Shown: positions 54,766 through 63,058 of the stretch, piece by piece
Layout: each line of letters opens with the position of its first letter
Position numbering within the stretch: the stretch's first letter is position 1
Assembly (NCBI RefSeq): GCF_031582905.1
Contig: NZ_CP133990.1
Location: 3,720,001 to 3,784,000 of the forward strand
DNA from: Pengzhenrongella sp031582905
GTDB taxonomy: Bacteria > Actinomycetota > Actinomycetes > Actinomycetales > Cellulomonadaceae
DNA length: 64,000 bases
Reading direction: 5' to 3'
Position numbers and translations under genes: made by a program
Notes under the pieces: model-generated
The model's input: the letters and a program-made list of their open reading frames with translations, nothing else
Databases searched by the model: none
Told to the model about the DNA's origin: nothing

Positions 54766-55575
54766 TCAGCCCGGCGTCTGCTGGTGGGACACCAGGCGCC
54801 ACGTGCCGTGCTGTCGGACGTACAGGCTCGCGCACAGCGCCGCGTACTCCACGTCACCGCGGGTCGCCCGGGCCGCGTAGTGCACGAGGGCTGTGCCCGG
54901 TGCCGGCTCGAGGACGGTCACGTCCGACAGGCGGTGCGACGACCACGGCGGACCGCTCATCGACGCGATGACCTGCGCCCGGTCGGTGAGCACCAGGCCA
55001 CCAGGCAGCAGCATGACGGCCGTCGCGGCGAGGACGGCGTCGTAGAAGGCCGTCGCCTCGGCGGGTCCGGTGGACAACGCCTCCCAGCCCGCTCGCTCCA
55101 GCGTGACGACGTCGACGTCGACGCTCGGGCCGGCGGCCGGTGTCACGTCACCGTGGGGTGCCGCCCGGTGGCCCCGAGGCGGCTCGACGAGGCCGAACGG
55201 TGATCCCTGGTCGTCCCGGCACATCGCGAACCGTCCGTGCGCGATGTCGGTCTCCCGCCCGTCCTCCGGCGATGGCTCCACACCCAGGTCCAGGTCCGGA
55301 TCCGGGTCCGGGTCCGACGAGCCCTCCACCGTCCCACCGAGCCTCCGCACGGTCGCCGTCGCCGCGTCGAGGTCGTCGACCCTGAAGAACAGGGCCGGGG
55401 ACGCGGCCGGGTCACCGGCGTGCAAGCCACCCGGGACGGTGGGCGTCCGGATCACCGCCCCGTCACCACCGGACGGACCAGGGCCGAAGGACCATCCGAA
55501 GAGCGCCCCGTAGAACGTCCGTGCCCGCCCGGCGTCCTCGACGCCGAGCTCGAAGAAGGCTGGCTCACCGGACAC
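54766..55575 (-). CDS. fusion of a VOC/glyoxalase domain and a SnoaL/DUF4440-like domain
   Basis: Protein of 269 residues, activity unknown. Residues 1-about 130 are a VOC domain (PAFFELGVEDAGRARTFYGA, LFGWSFGPG, ALFFRVDDLDAATATVRRLG, DDQGSPFGLVEPPRG). A Asp/Pro insert (SSDPDPDPDLDLG) lengthens one loop. Residues about 145-269 look like an NTF2-type SnoaL domain (LSTGPAEATAFYDAVLAA, GTALVHYAARATRGDVEYAA, SLYVRQHGTWRLVSHQQTPG). GTG 55575 follows GGAGGGGA. Such a fusion suggests one small-molecule-binding enzyme, but metal ligands cannot be assigned confidently. Confidence 0.78.
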   Translation of the reverse strand: MSGEPAFFELGVEDAGRARTFYGALFGWSFGPGPSGGDGAVIRTPTVPGGLHAGDPAASPALFFRVDDLDAATATVRRLGGTVEGSSDPDPDPDLDLGVEPSPEDGRETDIAHGRFAMCRDDQGSPFGLVEPPRGHRAAPHGDVTPAAGPSVDVDVVTLERAGWEALSTGPAEATAFYDAVLAATAVMLLPGGLVLTDRAQVIASMSGPPWSSHRLSDVTVLEPAPGTALVHYAARATRGDVEYAALCASLYVRQHGTWRLVSHQQTPG

Positions 55576-55643
55576 GTCGTCCCCTCCGCTCCACGCCACC
55601 GTGCTGCGGCGCCCACTGCGATGGTGGCCCCGAGGACGGTCCC

Positions 55644-55706
55644 GGGTCGAGGGCGGATCCGGGTCGAGGGCGGATCCGGGTCGAGGGCGGATCCGGGTCG
55701 AGGGCG
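55644..55706. repeat. 17-bp tandem repeat, nearly four units
   Basis: GGGTCGAGGGCGGATCC repeats at 55644-55660, 55661-55677 and 55678-55694, with a partial fourth copy ending in GGGCGGGTCAGG at the stop of the next minus-strand gene. It sits just upstream of the VOC-fusion gene's start, so it may affect that promoter. Confidence 0.85.
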
Positions 55707-55708
55707 GG

Positions 55709-56149
55709 TCAGGCGGGCTCGACCCACAGGTAGACGTCGAGGCCCTCGCGCGACGCACTGGTCACGAGCTCGACGAGGTCCGCGACGATCGGCTGGGCGA
55801 CGCTTGCGTCGATCCCCATCTCCTCCGACGCCGCCCAGGCCGCTGCGACCTCGGCCAGCGCGTCGGGGTCCTCGGCCTTGCCCAGCTCGGCGAGGACCTC
55901 GCAGAGGAACGGCGGGAGCTCGAACAGCGACTCGTGGTCGAGGTCCACCTCCTCGAGCTCGAGGTCACCGGTCCCGAACCGGAGCGTGCTGGCGGCGATC
56001 TCCCCGAGCACCTCGAGCTCGAGCGTCGTGACGTCGCTCAGCTCCAGGTGCGGGACGTCCTCGGGTGCGTCACCACCGGCGTCGAGCGCCTCGGCCCGCG
56101 CCAGGGCGCCCTTGTGCTTGGTCGCGAAGATCTCGGACAGGACAGCCAT
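55709..56149 (-). CDS. hypothetical acidic protein
   Basis: A 146-residue protein, very rich in Glu/Asp/Leu. It begins MAVLSEIFATKHKGALARAE and has VTTLELEVLGEIAASTLRFG, LELEEVDLDHESLFELP and VAQPIVADLVELVTSASREG, ending LDVYLWVEPA. The alternating pattern suggests a mixed alpha/beta soluble fold like small immunity or SMI1-type proteins, but I cannot assign it. No toxin gene is adjacent. Confidence 0.7.
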   Translation of the reverse strand: MAVLSEIFATKHKGALARAEALDAGGDAPEDVPHLELSDVTTLELEVLGEIAASTLRFGTGDLELEEVDLDHESLFELPPFLCEVLAELGKAEDPDALAEVAAAWAASEEMGIDASVAQPIVADLVELVTSASREGLDVYLWVEPA

Positions 56150-56353
56150 GTCTGCTCCCGGCGGTCGGATCGCGCAGAGCCGGTCGGCCTCGCGGGCGGC
56201 AGCCTAGACCCGTCCGCGCCGCGGTCGCCGGTCGGGCGCTGCCCGGTTCCCGGGTCGCGCCGGCCGCCGGGGTCGACGGGCAGCGGGGGACGGCGACGCG
56301 CCCCCGGCCCGCCTCCGGGTGCGCACCGGGGAGGCGCGCCCGACGATGTCGGC

Positions 56354-56857
56354 ATGACGCAGCCCGACCCCACCGAGGTCCTCGCCGGCGCACCGGCCCT
56401 GCCGTCCGACCCCGATCGGCCCGACCCCGCGCACGAGCCGCCGCCCGAGGTCGACGAGGCGACCGTCGTCGCGGTCGGCAAGGTCACCGCCGCTCTCGAG
56501 GTCGCCGACCACGCACGCGGCATGCTCTACGCGTTCCACCGCCTCATCGGCCGGGCGGACAACGAGCTGCAGGACGCCCTCGACCAGCTCGAGGACGCCG
56601 GCCACGGCGAGCTGGCCGACGCGGTGCGGGGTGAGCTCGTGGGGCGCAACGTCCTCGAGGGCCGCTGGTCGTTCCAGGTCGTGGAGGACTTCGACGACGG
56701 CTACTGGACCACCTTCCGGGAGTCCGAGCGCGTGGTCCGCGAGCGCCTGGTCGGTGGGCGACGCCACGTGTACGAGTCGACGATGAAGGAGCGCAACCGC
56801 ACGCACGGGCGGCGCGGCCACGAGGCCACGCCGGGCGAGGCGACGTCGGGCAAATGA
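56354..56857 (+). CDS. hypothetical protein
   Basis: Soluble protein of 167 residues. The first 35 are Pro/Asp-rich; the core is ATVVAVGKVTAALEVADHAR, then GMLYAFHRLIGRADNELQDA and SFQVVEDFDDGYWTTFRESE, ending in a basic tail (ERNRTHGRRGHEA). Actinobacterial relatives exist as unknowns in my memory, without function. Divergent from the acidic hypothetical gene across 204 bases in which I see nothing else. Confidence 0.65.
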   Translation: MTQPDPTEVLAGAPALPSDPDRPDPAHEPPPEVDEATVVAVGKVTAALEVADHARGMLYAFHRLIGRADNELQDALDQLEDAGHGELADAVRGELVGRNVLEGRWSFQVVEDFDDGYWTTFRESERVVRERLVGGRRHVYESTMKERNRTHGRRGHEATPGEATSGK

Positions 56858-56904
56858 GGTCGGGCGAGTGAGGCCGGACGGCGCGACGTCGTCGGGCGCA
56901 GGCG

Positions 56905-57378
56905 TCAGGCGGCCGCGAGCAGGTCCACGCCCCACATCGCCAGCAGCCCGAAGGCGGCCCCCCACAGGATGATCGAGACCGTCTGCCACCCGATGACGAG
57001 CTTCTTCGGGGCGCCGAAGGACACCAGCGCCATCGAGGTGATCTGGCTGGGCAGCAGGGTCTGGCCCAGCAGGCTCACGCCGGCCACCCCGTACCGGTCG
57101 AACGCGCGCCGCACCTTCTGCTGCCGCGGCGTGGGCTCCGGGCGCGGCCGCCCCACCCGGCTGCGGACCCCGTCGGCGGCGAGCACCAGCACGAGCATCG
57201 AGACGACGTTGCCCACGACCGCGGCCAGGACGGCGACCGCCACCGGGAGACCGGCCAGCACGCCGATGACGGCACCGAGGTAGGACTCCACGAACGGGAT
57301 CGCCCCGGCGAGCACCACTCCCAGCCACTGCAGCAGCGGCGGCAGCGAGGCGGTGACGTCCTGCAGGGTCTCGATCAT
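56905..57378 (-). CDS. putative small multidrug export protein (Sm_multidrug_ex family)
   Basis: Membrane protein of 157 residues with about four helices. The opening WLGVVLAGAIPFVESYLGAV with the conserved E-S-Y, GNVVSMLVLVLAADGVRSRV, and LLGQTLLPSQITSMALVSFG are recognisable for family PF06695. The family name rests on weak evidence; transported substrate is unknown. A basic loop (RPRPEPTPRQQKVRRAFDRY) separates the two halves. Divergent from the nuclease gene. Confidence 0.85.
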   Translation of the reverse strand: MIETLQDVTASLPPLLQWLGVVLAGAIPFVESYLGAVIGVLAGLPVAVAVLAAVVGNVVSMLVLVLAADGVRSRVGRPRPEPTPRQQKVRRAFDRYGVAGVSLLGQTLLPSQITSMALVSFGAPKKLVIGWQTVSIILWGAAFGLLAMWGVDLLAAA

Positions 57379-57628
57379 GGCGGGCTGGTCCTCTCGGTCG
57401 TGGAGCGGCTCCGGCGTCGGTCCGCACGTCGATCCTCACCGCGGGCGGAGCCGGTCGGTAGGCCGGCGCGTCATCCACGGGTCAGGAGTTCGGCACGCCC
57501 CGGACGTGACATCTGTCATCCGCGGATCGCCGGGAGGGCCGACCCCCGACTGCCGGCGTGGCCGGGGCGCCCACCGGTCCGACCGACCGGGTCGGGCCGC
57601 GGGTGCGCGCGGTGGCACGCTCGTCCTC

Positions 57629-58489
57629 GTGCCGCCCGCCCCTCCTCGTCGTGCCCGACGCCGCGCCGTGTCGGTGGTCGTCTACCTGCTCTCCACCGCA
57701 GCGGTCGTGGTCGGAGTGCTGCTCGCATGGCCCGGTCTCACGTCCGGGGACTCCGGTCCCCGCTACCCCGTGACCGCGGCCGAGATCACCTCGGCCCGTG
57801 CAGCCCTCGACGCGCTCGAGGTCAAGGGCCGCGCGCCCCGCACCGGGTACGAGCGCGAGCTGTTCGGGCCGGCGTGGGCCGACGTCGACCGGAACGGGTG
57901 CGACACCCGCAACGACGTCCTGGCGCGCGACCTCGTCGTCCTCGAGGTGAGACCTGGAACCGGTGGCTGCGTCGTGCAGGCCGGGACGCTCCAGGACCCG
58001 TACAGCGGGCGGCCCGTCGACTTCGTCCGCGGCGCCGACACGAGCGCCGAGGTCCAGATCGACCACGTCGTCGCGCTGTCCGACGCGTGGCAGAAGGGAG
58101 CGCAGGCCTGGGATCCGGCGACCCGGGCGGCGTTCGCGAACGACCTCCGCAACCTGCTCGCCGTCGACGGCGACCTCAACCAGGCCAAGGGGGCCGGTGA
58201 CGCGGCCACGTGGCTTCCACCGCACCGCCCGTTCCGGTGCCGGTACGTCATGCGGCAGGCGGAGGTGAAGGCCGCGTACGGGCTGTGGGTGACGGCGGCC
58301 GAGCGGGATGCGGTCGAGCGCGAGCTCGACCGGTGCGAGGTCGTCGAGCCACCGACGTCGGGGGTGGACGCTGAGACCCGACGCCGAGGCAAGACGCCGA
58401 GCGGACGCGGGCTGGACCGTGTGGCGGCGATCCGGTCGGCATGTTCCCCTCCCGCCCGTGGCGTCCGCGTGGTGCCCGGCCTAGCCTGA
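57629..58489 (+). CDS. membrane-anchored HNH (DUF1524-type) nuclease-like protein
   Basis: Protein of 286 residues. GTG 57629 gives a short basic stretch, then a membrane anchor (VSVVVYLLSTAAVVVGVLLA). The exported part contains ELFGPAWADVDRNGCDTRND, DPYSGRPVDFVRGADTSAEV, then QIDHVVALSDAWQKGA with the His-catalytic DHVV core, and ANDLRNLLAVDGDLNQAKGA. Those match extracellular actinobacterial nucleases related to the GmrSD C-terminal domain. Expected role is degradation of environmental DNA; competence or defence is possible. A pair of Cys (NGCDTRN, GGCVVQ) may form a disulfide. The last 50 residues are basic and poorly conserved-looking. Confidence 0.85.
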   Translation: MPPAPPRRARRRAVSVVVYLLSTAAVVVGVLLAWPGLTSGDSGPRYPVTAAEITSARAALDALEVKGRAPRTGYERELFGPAWADVDRNGCDTRNDVLARDLVVLEVRPGTGGCVVQAGTLQDPYSGRPVDFVRGADTSAEVQIDHVVALSDAWQKGAQAWDPATRAAFANDLRNLLAVDGDLNQAKGAGDAATWLPPHRPFRCRYVMRQAEVKAAYGLWVTAAERDAVERELDRCEVVEPPTSGVDAETRRRGKTPSGRGLDRVAAIRSACSPPARGVRVVPGLA

Positions 58490-58516
58490 GGTCTCACGCC
58501 GACGAGGTGACCCGCG

Positions 58517-58828
58517 ATGAGGTGGCTCCTTCTCCGGCTGCGGCGTCCCGCGCCGCCCCCGGACCCCTTCGAGGTCCTGCGGGTCCAGATGCGACTCGCG
58601 GTCCTCGCCGACGAGGTGCGCGCGCTCGAGCGCAGCGCCGACGTCTACGCGCGGGTGCACCACCTGCGCGCCACCGAGGCCGCCTACGACGCGATGCTCG
58701 TGGAAGCCTGCCGGCTCGCCGGCGTCCCCACCCAGGGTCCGCCGGGGCGGGTCTCGACCGTGGCGCAGGACCGGCACGAGCGGTTCCGCGAGGAGGTCGA
58801 GCTGGCCGCGCGCGGCTGGTCGTGGTGA
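58517..58828 (+). CDS. hypothetical helical protein
   Basis: A 103-residue protein beginning MRWLLLRLRRPAPPPDPFEV, then LRVQMRLAVLADEVRALERS and VHHLRATEAAYDAMLVEACR, ending EVELAARGWSW. It should be mostly helical, with a possible coiled coil near 25-70. It starts 27 bases after the nuclease stop and may be cotranscribed. I do not recognise it. Confidence 0.65.
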   Translation: MRWLLLRLRRPAPPPDPFEVLRVQMRLAVLADEVRALERSADVYARVHHLRATEAAYDAMLVEACRLAGVPTQGPPGRVSTVAQDRHERFREEVELAARGWSW

Positions 58829-58912
58829 CCAACCGCCGGGACCACGCGTCCACGATCCGGACGATCCACGTCGTCGGGAAGAACTGAGCCCCCTGGCGCC
58901 GTTCCGCCCGGC

Positions 58913-60294
58913 ATGCCCGCTCTCTCCGCGCCCACGCGGACCCGTCCTGACGCCCCCGCCCGCACGCGGATCGGCGCGGGCTTCATCCTGCTGCTCTCGG
59001 CCCTCACCGCCGTCGGACCGCTGACGTTCGACACCTACCTCGCGGCGTTCCCGGAGATCGCCGCGGACCTCGGTGCCGCACCGGCCACGGTGCAGCTCAC
59101 GCTCACCGCCTCGCTCGCGGGACTGGCGCTGGGCCAGGTGCTCCTCGGGTCGCTGTCCGACACGTTCGGACGTCGGCGGCCCCTGCTCGGGGGCTGGCGG
59201 TCTACATCCTGGCGTCCGCGGGACTCGTCCTGGCGGACTCGATCGCCCTGTTCACCGTGCTGCGCTTCGTCCAGGGGTTCAGCGCGGCCGCCGGCATGGT
59301 GCTGTCGATGGCGATCCTGCGGGACAGCTTCGAGGGGATCGCCGTCTCCAAGGCGATGGCACGCCTCATGCTCGTCGTCGGGGTCGCTCCGGTCCTCGCG
59401 CCGACCCTCGGCGCCCAGCTCCTGCGATTCGGGTCGTGGCGGCTGATCTTCGGCTTCCTGACCGTCGTCGGTGTGCTGCTCATCGTGCTGGCCGCCGTCC
59501 GGCTGCGCGAGACGCTCCCCGTGGAGAAGCGCCGCACCGGCGGCACGTCCGCGGCGCTGCGGACCTACCGCGAGCTGCTGCTCGACCGCGGATTCCTCGG
59601 TCTGGCCCTGCTCTCGGCCGCGTACCTCGCGGCGCTGTTCACCTACGTCGCCGGCTCGACGTTCGTCTTCCAGGACCAGTTCGGGCTCGATGCCCAGCAG
59701 TTCGGGTACGTCTTCGCGGCTGGGGCGGTCGCCATCACGATCGCGAGCCAGGTGTACGGCGCGCTGGTCGGCCGGTTCCGGCCCGAGCAGATCCTCGTCG
59801 TCGCGGTCGCGGTGGGCGTCGTGCTCTCCGCAGCCCTGCTGGTCGTCGCGCAGGCGGGCGGCGGCCTCGTCCCGGTCACCGTCCTGCTCGTGCTGACCCT
59901 CGCCACCGTGGGCCTCGTCATGCCGTCCGCCCCGGCGATCGCGCTCAACGCGAACCCGCACCGCGCGGGCAGCGCCGCCGCGCTCCTCGGTGCGCTGCAG
60001 TTCGGGACCGGCGCCGTCGTCGCCCCGCTCACCGGTGTCATCGGCGGGTCCCCGGCCACCGCGATGGCCGCGGTGATGGCGGGGTCCATCCTCGTCAGCG
60101 CCGCGCTGCTCCTCGGCGTCTCCCGCGGCTGGCGTCGCACCGCGCGGGCCGAGGTGGTCGCGGCCTCCGCGCCGGCGACGTCGGCGTCGGCGTCGGCACC
60201 TGCGGCGTCCGCACCGGCGTCGACGTCGGCACCGGCGGCACCGGCGCCTGCGACGTCCGCACCGGCGTCCGCTGCCGAGGTGCCGGTGGCCTGA
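58913..60294 (+). CDS. Bcr/CflA-family MFS drug transporter (one-base frame break at 59189-59193)
   Basis: Twelve-helix MFS exporter of about 460 residues. The first frame has LLLSALTAVGPLTFDTYLAA and LALGQVLLGSLSDTFGRRRP (motif A); the second, VLRFVQGFSAAAGMVLSMAI, VAPVLAPTLGAQLLRFGSWR (motif C-like) and later helices. One base added to GGGGG 59189-59193 joins LLGGLAVYILASAGLVLADS. The C-terminal 50 residues are an Ala/Ser/Pro repeat (SASASAPAASAPAS) and likely cytoplasmic. Drug identity is unknown. Confidence 0.87.
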
Positions 60295-60357
60295 CCCGGC
60301 CCCCGGACCCTCGCGGGTGGGTGGGCACCCGGACGCTGCTCACGGTAGACACGTCGG

Positions 60358-61359
60358 ATGACGACGATCGGGATCCACGCCTCCCACGAGCAGATCCACC
60401 CCGCCGAGCTGCTGCGTGTGGTGCGCCGCGCGCAGGACGCCGGCTTCGACGCCGGCATGTGCTCGGACCACATCGCGCCGTGGAGCGAGCGGCAGGGCCA
60501 CTCCGGGTTCGCCTGGTCCTGGCTCGGGTCGGCGCTCGCCACGACGGACCTGAGCTTCGGGACCGTGAGCGCTCCGGGCCAGCGGTACCACCCGGCGGTG
60601 CTGGCCCAGGCGAGCGCGACGTTGGCGGCCATGTACCCGGGCCGGCTGTGGGTCGCGCTGGGCTCCGGGGAGGACCTGAACGAGCACATCACCGGTGACC
60701 GCTGGCCGTCCAAGGCCGAGCGCGACGAGCGGTTGCGTGAGTGCGTGGACATCATCCGCGCGCTGCACGCCGGGGAGGAGGTCAGCCACCGCGGGCACGT
60801 GGTGGTCGACCGGGCCCGGCTGTGGTCGCTCCCCGAGGAGCCGCCCATGCTCATCGGCCCGGCCGTGACGGTCGCCACCGCGCGCGCCCATGCCGACTGG
60901 GCCGACGGCCTCGTCACCACCAACCAGTCGATCGACAAGCTCCGCGAGGTCGTCGGGGCCTACCGGGACGCGGGCGGCCGCGGCGAGGTCTCGGTGCAGG
61001 TGCACCTGTCCTGGGCACCGACCGAGGGCGAGGCGTACGCACTCGCGCACGACCAGTGGCGCACCAACGTGTACCCGCCGCCGGTGTGCTGGGACCTCGA
61101 GACACCTGCGCACTTCGACGTCGTCGGCGAGGGGGCGGGCGAGGACCTGGTCCGCGACGTCGTCATGGTCTCCGCCGACCTCGCGCGGCACACCCAGTAC
61201 CTGGCCGACCTGATCGACGTCGGCTTCGACCGGGTGTACCTGCACCACGTCGGCCAGCAGCAGGACGCCTTCGTCGACGCGTTCGGCGAGCACGTCCTGC
61301 CGCAGCTGCGGACGGCGACCCGCCGGTCGACCGGCCCCGCGGCGGGGGTCGCGTCGTGA
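60358..61359 (+). CDS. LLM-class oxidoreductase coupled to a GH13 enzyme (TIGR03885-like)
   Basis: TIM-barrel flavin or F420 enzyme of 333 residues. It opens TTIGIHASHEQIHPAELLRV, with CSDHIAPWSERQGHSGFAWS, SAPGQRYHPAVLAQASATLA and ALGSGEDLNEHITGDRWPS, diverged from the LLM protein at 14021 (for example HASHEQ in place of the usual start). Families of this kind are found next to GH13 genes, from memory. ATG 60358 is used. The stop overlaps the next gene's GTG (GTGA). Its part in glucan metabolism is unexplained. Confidence 0.88.
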   Translation: MTTIGIHASHEQIHPAELLRVVRRAQDAGFDAGMCSDHIAPWSERQGHSGFAWSWLGSALATTDLSFGTVSAPGQRYHPAVLAQASATLAAMYPGRLWVALGSGEDLNEHITGDRWPSKAERDERLRECVDIIRALHAGEEVSHRGHVVVDRARLWSLPEEPPMLIGPAVTVATARAHADWADGLVTTNQSIDKLREVVGAYRDAGGRGEVSVQVHLSWAPTEGEAYALAHDQWRTNVYPPPVCWDLETPAHFDVVGEGAGEDLVRDVVMVSADLARHTQYLADLIDVGFDRVYLHHVGQQQDAFVDAFGEHVLPQLRTATRRSTGPAAGVAS

Positions 61360-63029
61360 AGATCACCGACACCGGCGACCTGTGGTGGAAGAACGCCGTC
61401 GTGTACTGCCTGGACGCCGAGACGTTCATGGACTGGAACGACGACGGCGTCGGCGACTTCCCCGGGCTCGCGCAGCGCCTCGACCACCTCGCCGAGCTCG
61501 GGGTGACGTGCCTGTGGCTCATGCCGTTCTACACGTCGGCCGAGCGTGACGACGGCTACGACATCATCGACTTCTACGGCGTCGACTCCCGGCTCGGGAC
61601 GCACGGCGACCTGGTCGAGCTCATCCGCACCGCACGGGACCGCGGCATCCGGGTCATCGCCGACCTCGTCGTCAACCACACCTCCGACCAGCACCCGTGG
61701 TTCGTGCAGTCGCGGTCGTCGAAGGACAACCCCTTCCGCGACTTCTACGTGTGGCGCGCCGACGAGCCGCCGGACACGAGCGACCAGGTGGTCTTCCCCG
61801 ACCAGGAGGACAGCATCTGGGAGCTCGACGAGACGACCGGCGAGTACTACCTGCACCGCTTCTACAAGCATCAGCCGGACCTCAACGTCGCGAACCCGCA
61901 CGTGCGCGACGAGATCGCCAAGGTCATGGGGTTCTGGCTCGAGCTCGGCCTGTCGGGCTTCCGGGTCGACGCCGTCCCGTACCTCCTGGAGGGGGCCGGT
62001 GGGCGGGACGGCAACCCGGACGGCGACCCGCACGACTACCTGCGGTCGCTCCGGTCGTTCCTCGGCCGACGCTCGGGCGACGCCATCCTGCTCGGGGAGG
62101 TCAACCTGCCCTACCCCGAGCAGATCCGGTTCTTCGGGGACGGCGCCGGTGACGAGCTCTCGATGATGTTCGACTTCGTCGGGATGCAGCAGTTCTACCT
62201 GGCGCTCGCCCGGCAGGACGCCCGCCCCGCGGCGCAGGCGCTGCGCGACCGGCCCGAGATCCCGGTCGACGCCCAGTGGGCGACGTTCGTGCGCAACCAC
62301 GACGAGCTCACGCTGGACAAGCTCACCGACGACGAGCGGCAGGAGGTGTTCGACGCCTTCGGGCCCGAGGAGTCCATGCAGCTGTTCGGCCGCGGGCTGC
62401 GGCGCCGGCTGCCGCCGATGCTGGACGGCGACCCGCGCCGCATCCGGATGGTCTACTCGCTGCTCTTCTCCGTGCCGGGCACGCCGGTGCTGTTCTACGG
62501 CGAGGAGATCGGGATGGGCGAGAACCTCGACGTCCCGGGCCGGCTGGCCGTGCGCACCCCCATGCAGTGGACCGCGCAGCGCAACGGCGGGTTCTCGCAC
62601 GCCGAACCGGACGACCTGGTCGCGCCCGTCGTGACCGGCGGCTTCGGTCCGGAGCACATCAACGTCGCCGCGCAGCGCAACGACCCCGACTCGTTGCTCA
62701 ACTTCATCGGTCACCTGGCCCGGCGCTACCGGGAGTGCCCCGAGCTGGGGTGGGCTCGCGGGGAGGTGCTCGACCAGCCGCACCACGCGGTCCTCGCGCA
62801 CCGCTGCACGTGGGACGACAGCTCGCTCGTCGCGGTGCACAACCTGTCCGCGGAGCCCTGCGTCGTCCCGCTCGTGCTGGACGACGTCGGCCCGGACACC
62901 GAGCTGGTGGACCTGCTGCAGGAGGGGCGGGTCACGTGCTCCGAGGACGGCACGGTGCAGGTACCGATCGGCGGGTACGGCTACCGGTGGCTGCGCGTGG
63001 TGCAGCCCGGGAGCCGCCGGCTGGTGTGA
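61356..63029 (+). CDS. GH13 alpha-amylase-family enzyme, trehalose-synthase-like
   Basis: Cytoplasmic GH13 protein of 557 residues (no signal peptide). Region I is VIADLVVNHTSDQHPWF, region II GFRVDAVPYLLEG with the nucleophile Asp, region III LLGEVNLPYPEQI with the acid Glu, and region IV VRNHDELTLDKL. The opening WWKNAVVYCLDAETFMDWND and the FYKHQPDLNVANPHVRDEI segment resemble trehalose synthase and glucosyltransferase-like GH13 enzymes. A small C-terminal beta domain follows (VVPLVLDDVGPDTELVDLLQ). Product specificity is uncertain. With pgm at 7553 it belongs to glucose/trehalose metabolism. Confidence 0.9.
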   Translation: MKITDTGDLWWKNAVVYCLDAETFMDWNDDGVGDFPGLAQRLDHLAELGVTCLWLMPFYTSAERDDGYDIIDFYGVDSRLGTHGDLVELIRTARDRGIRVIADLVVNHTSDQHPWFVQSRSSKDNPFRDFYVWRADEPPDTSDQVVFPDQEDSIWELDETTGEYYLHRFYKHQPDLNVANPHVRDEIAKVMGFWLELGLSGFRVDAVPYLLEGAGGRDGNPDGDPHDYLRSLRSFLGRRSGDAILLGEVNLPYPEQIRFFGDGAGDELSMMFDFVGMQQFYLALARQDARPAAQALRDRPEIPVDAQWATFVRNHDELTLDKLTDDERQEVFDAFGPEESMQLFGRGLRRRLPPMLDGDPRRIRMVYSLLFSVPGTPVLFYGEEIGMGENLDVPGRLAVRTPMQWTAQRNGGFSHAEPDDLVAPVVTGGFGPEHINVAAQRNDPDSLLNFIGHLARRYRECPELGWARGEVLDQPHHAVLAHRCTWDDSSLVAVHNLSAEPCVVPLVLDDVGPDTELVDLLQEGRVTCSEDGTVQVPIGGYGYRWLRVVQPGSRRLV

Positions 63030-63058
63030 GGGACGCTGACCGTCCACGCGAGGTCCGG

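Noticed and set aside
6183..59193. Widespread pseudogenes or programmed frameshifting
   Set aside because: Core genes (pgm, recB, recC) would all be dead, all losses are single bases of one polarity in C/G runs, and no slippery-site or structure pattern recurs.
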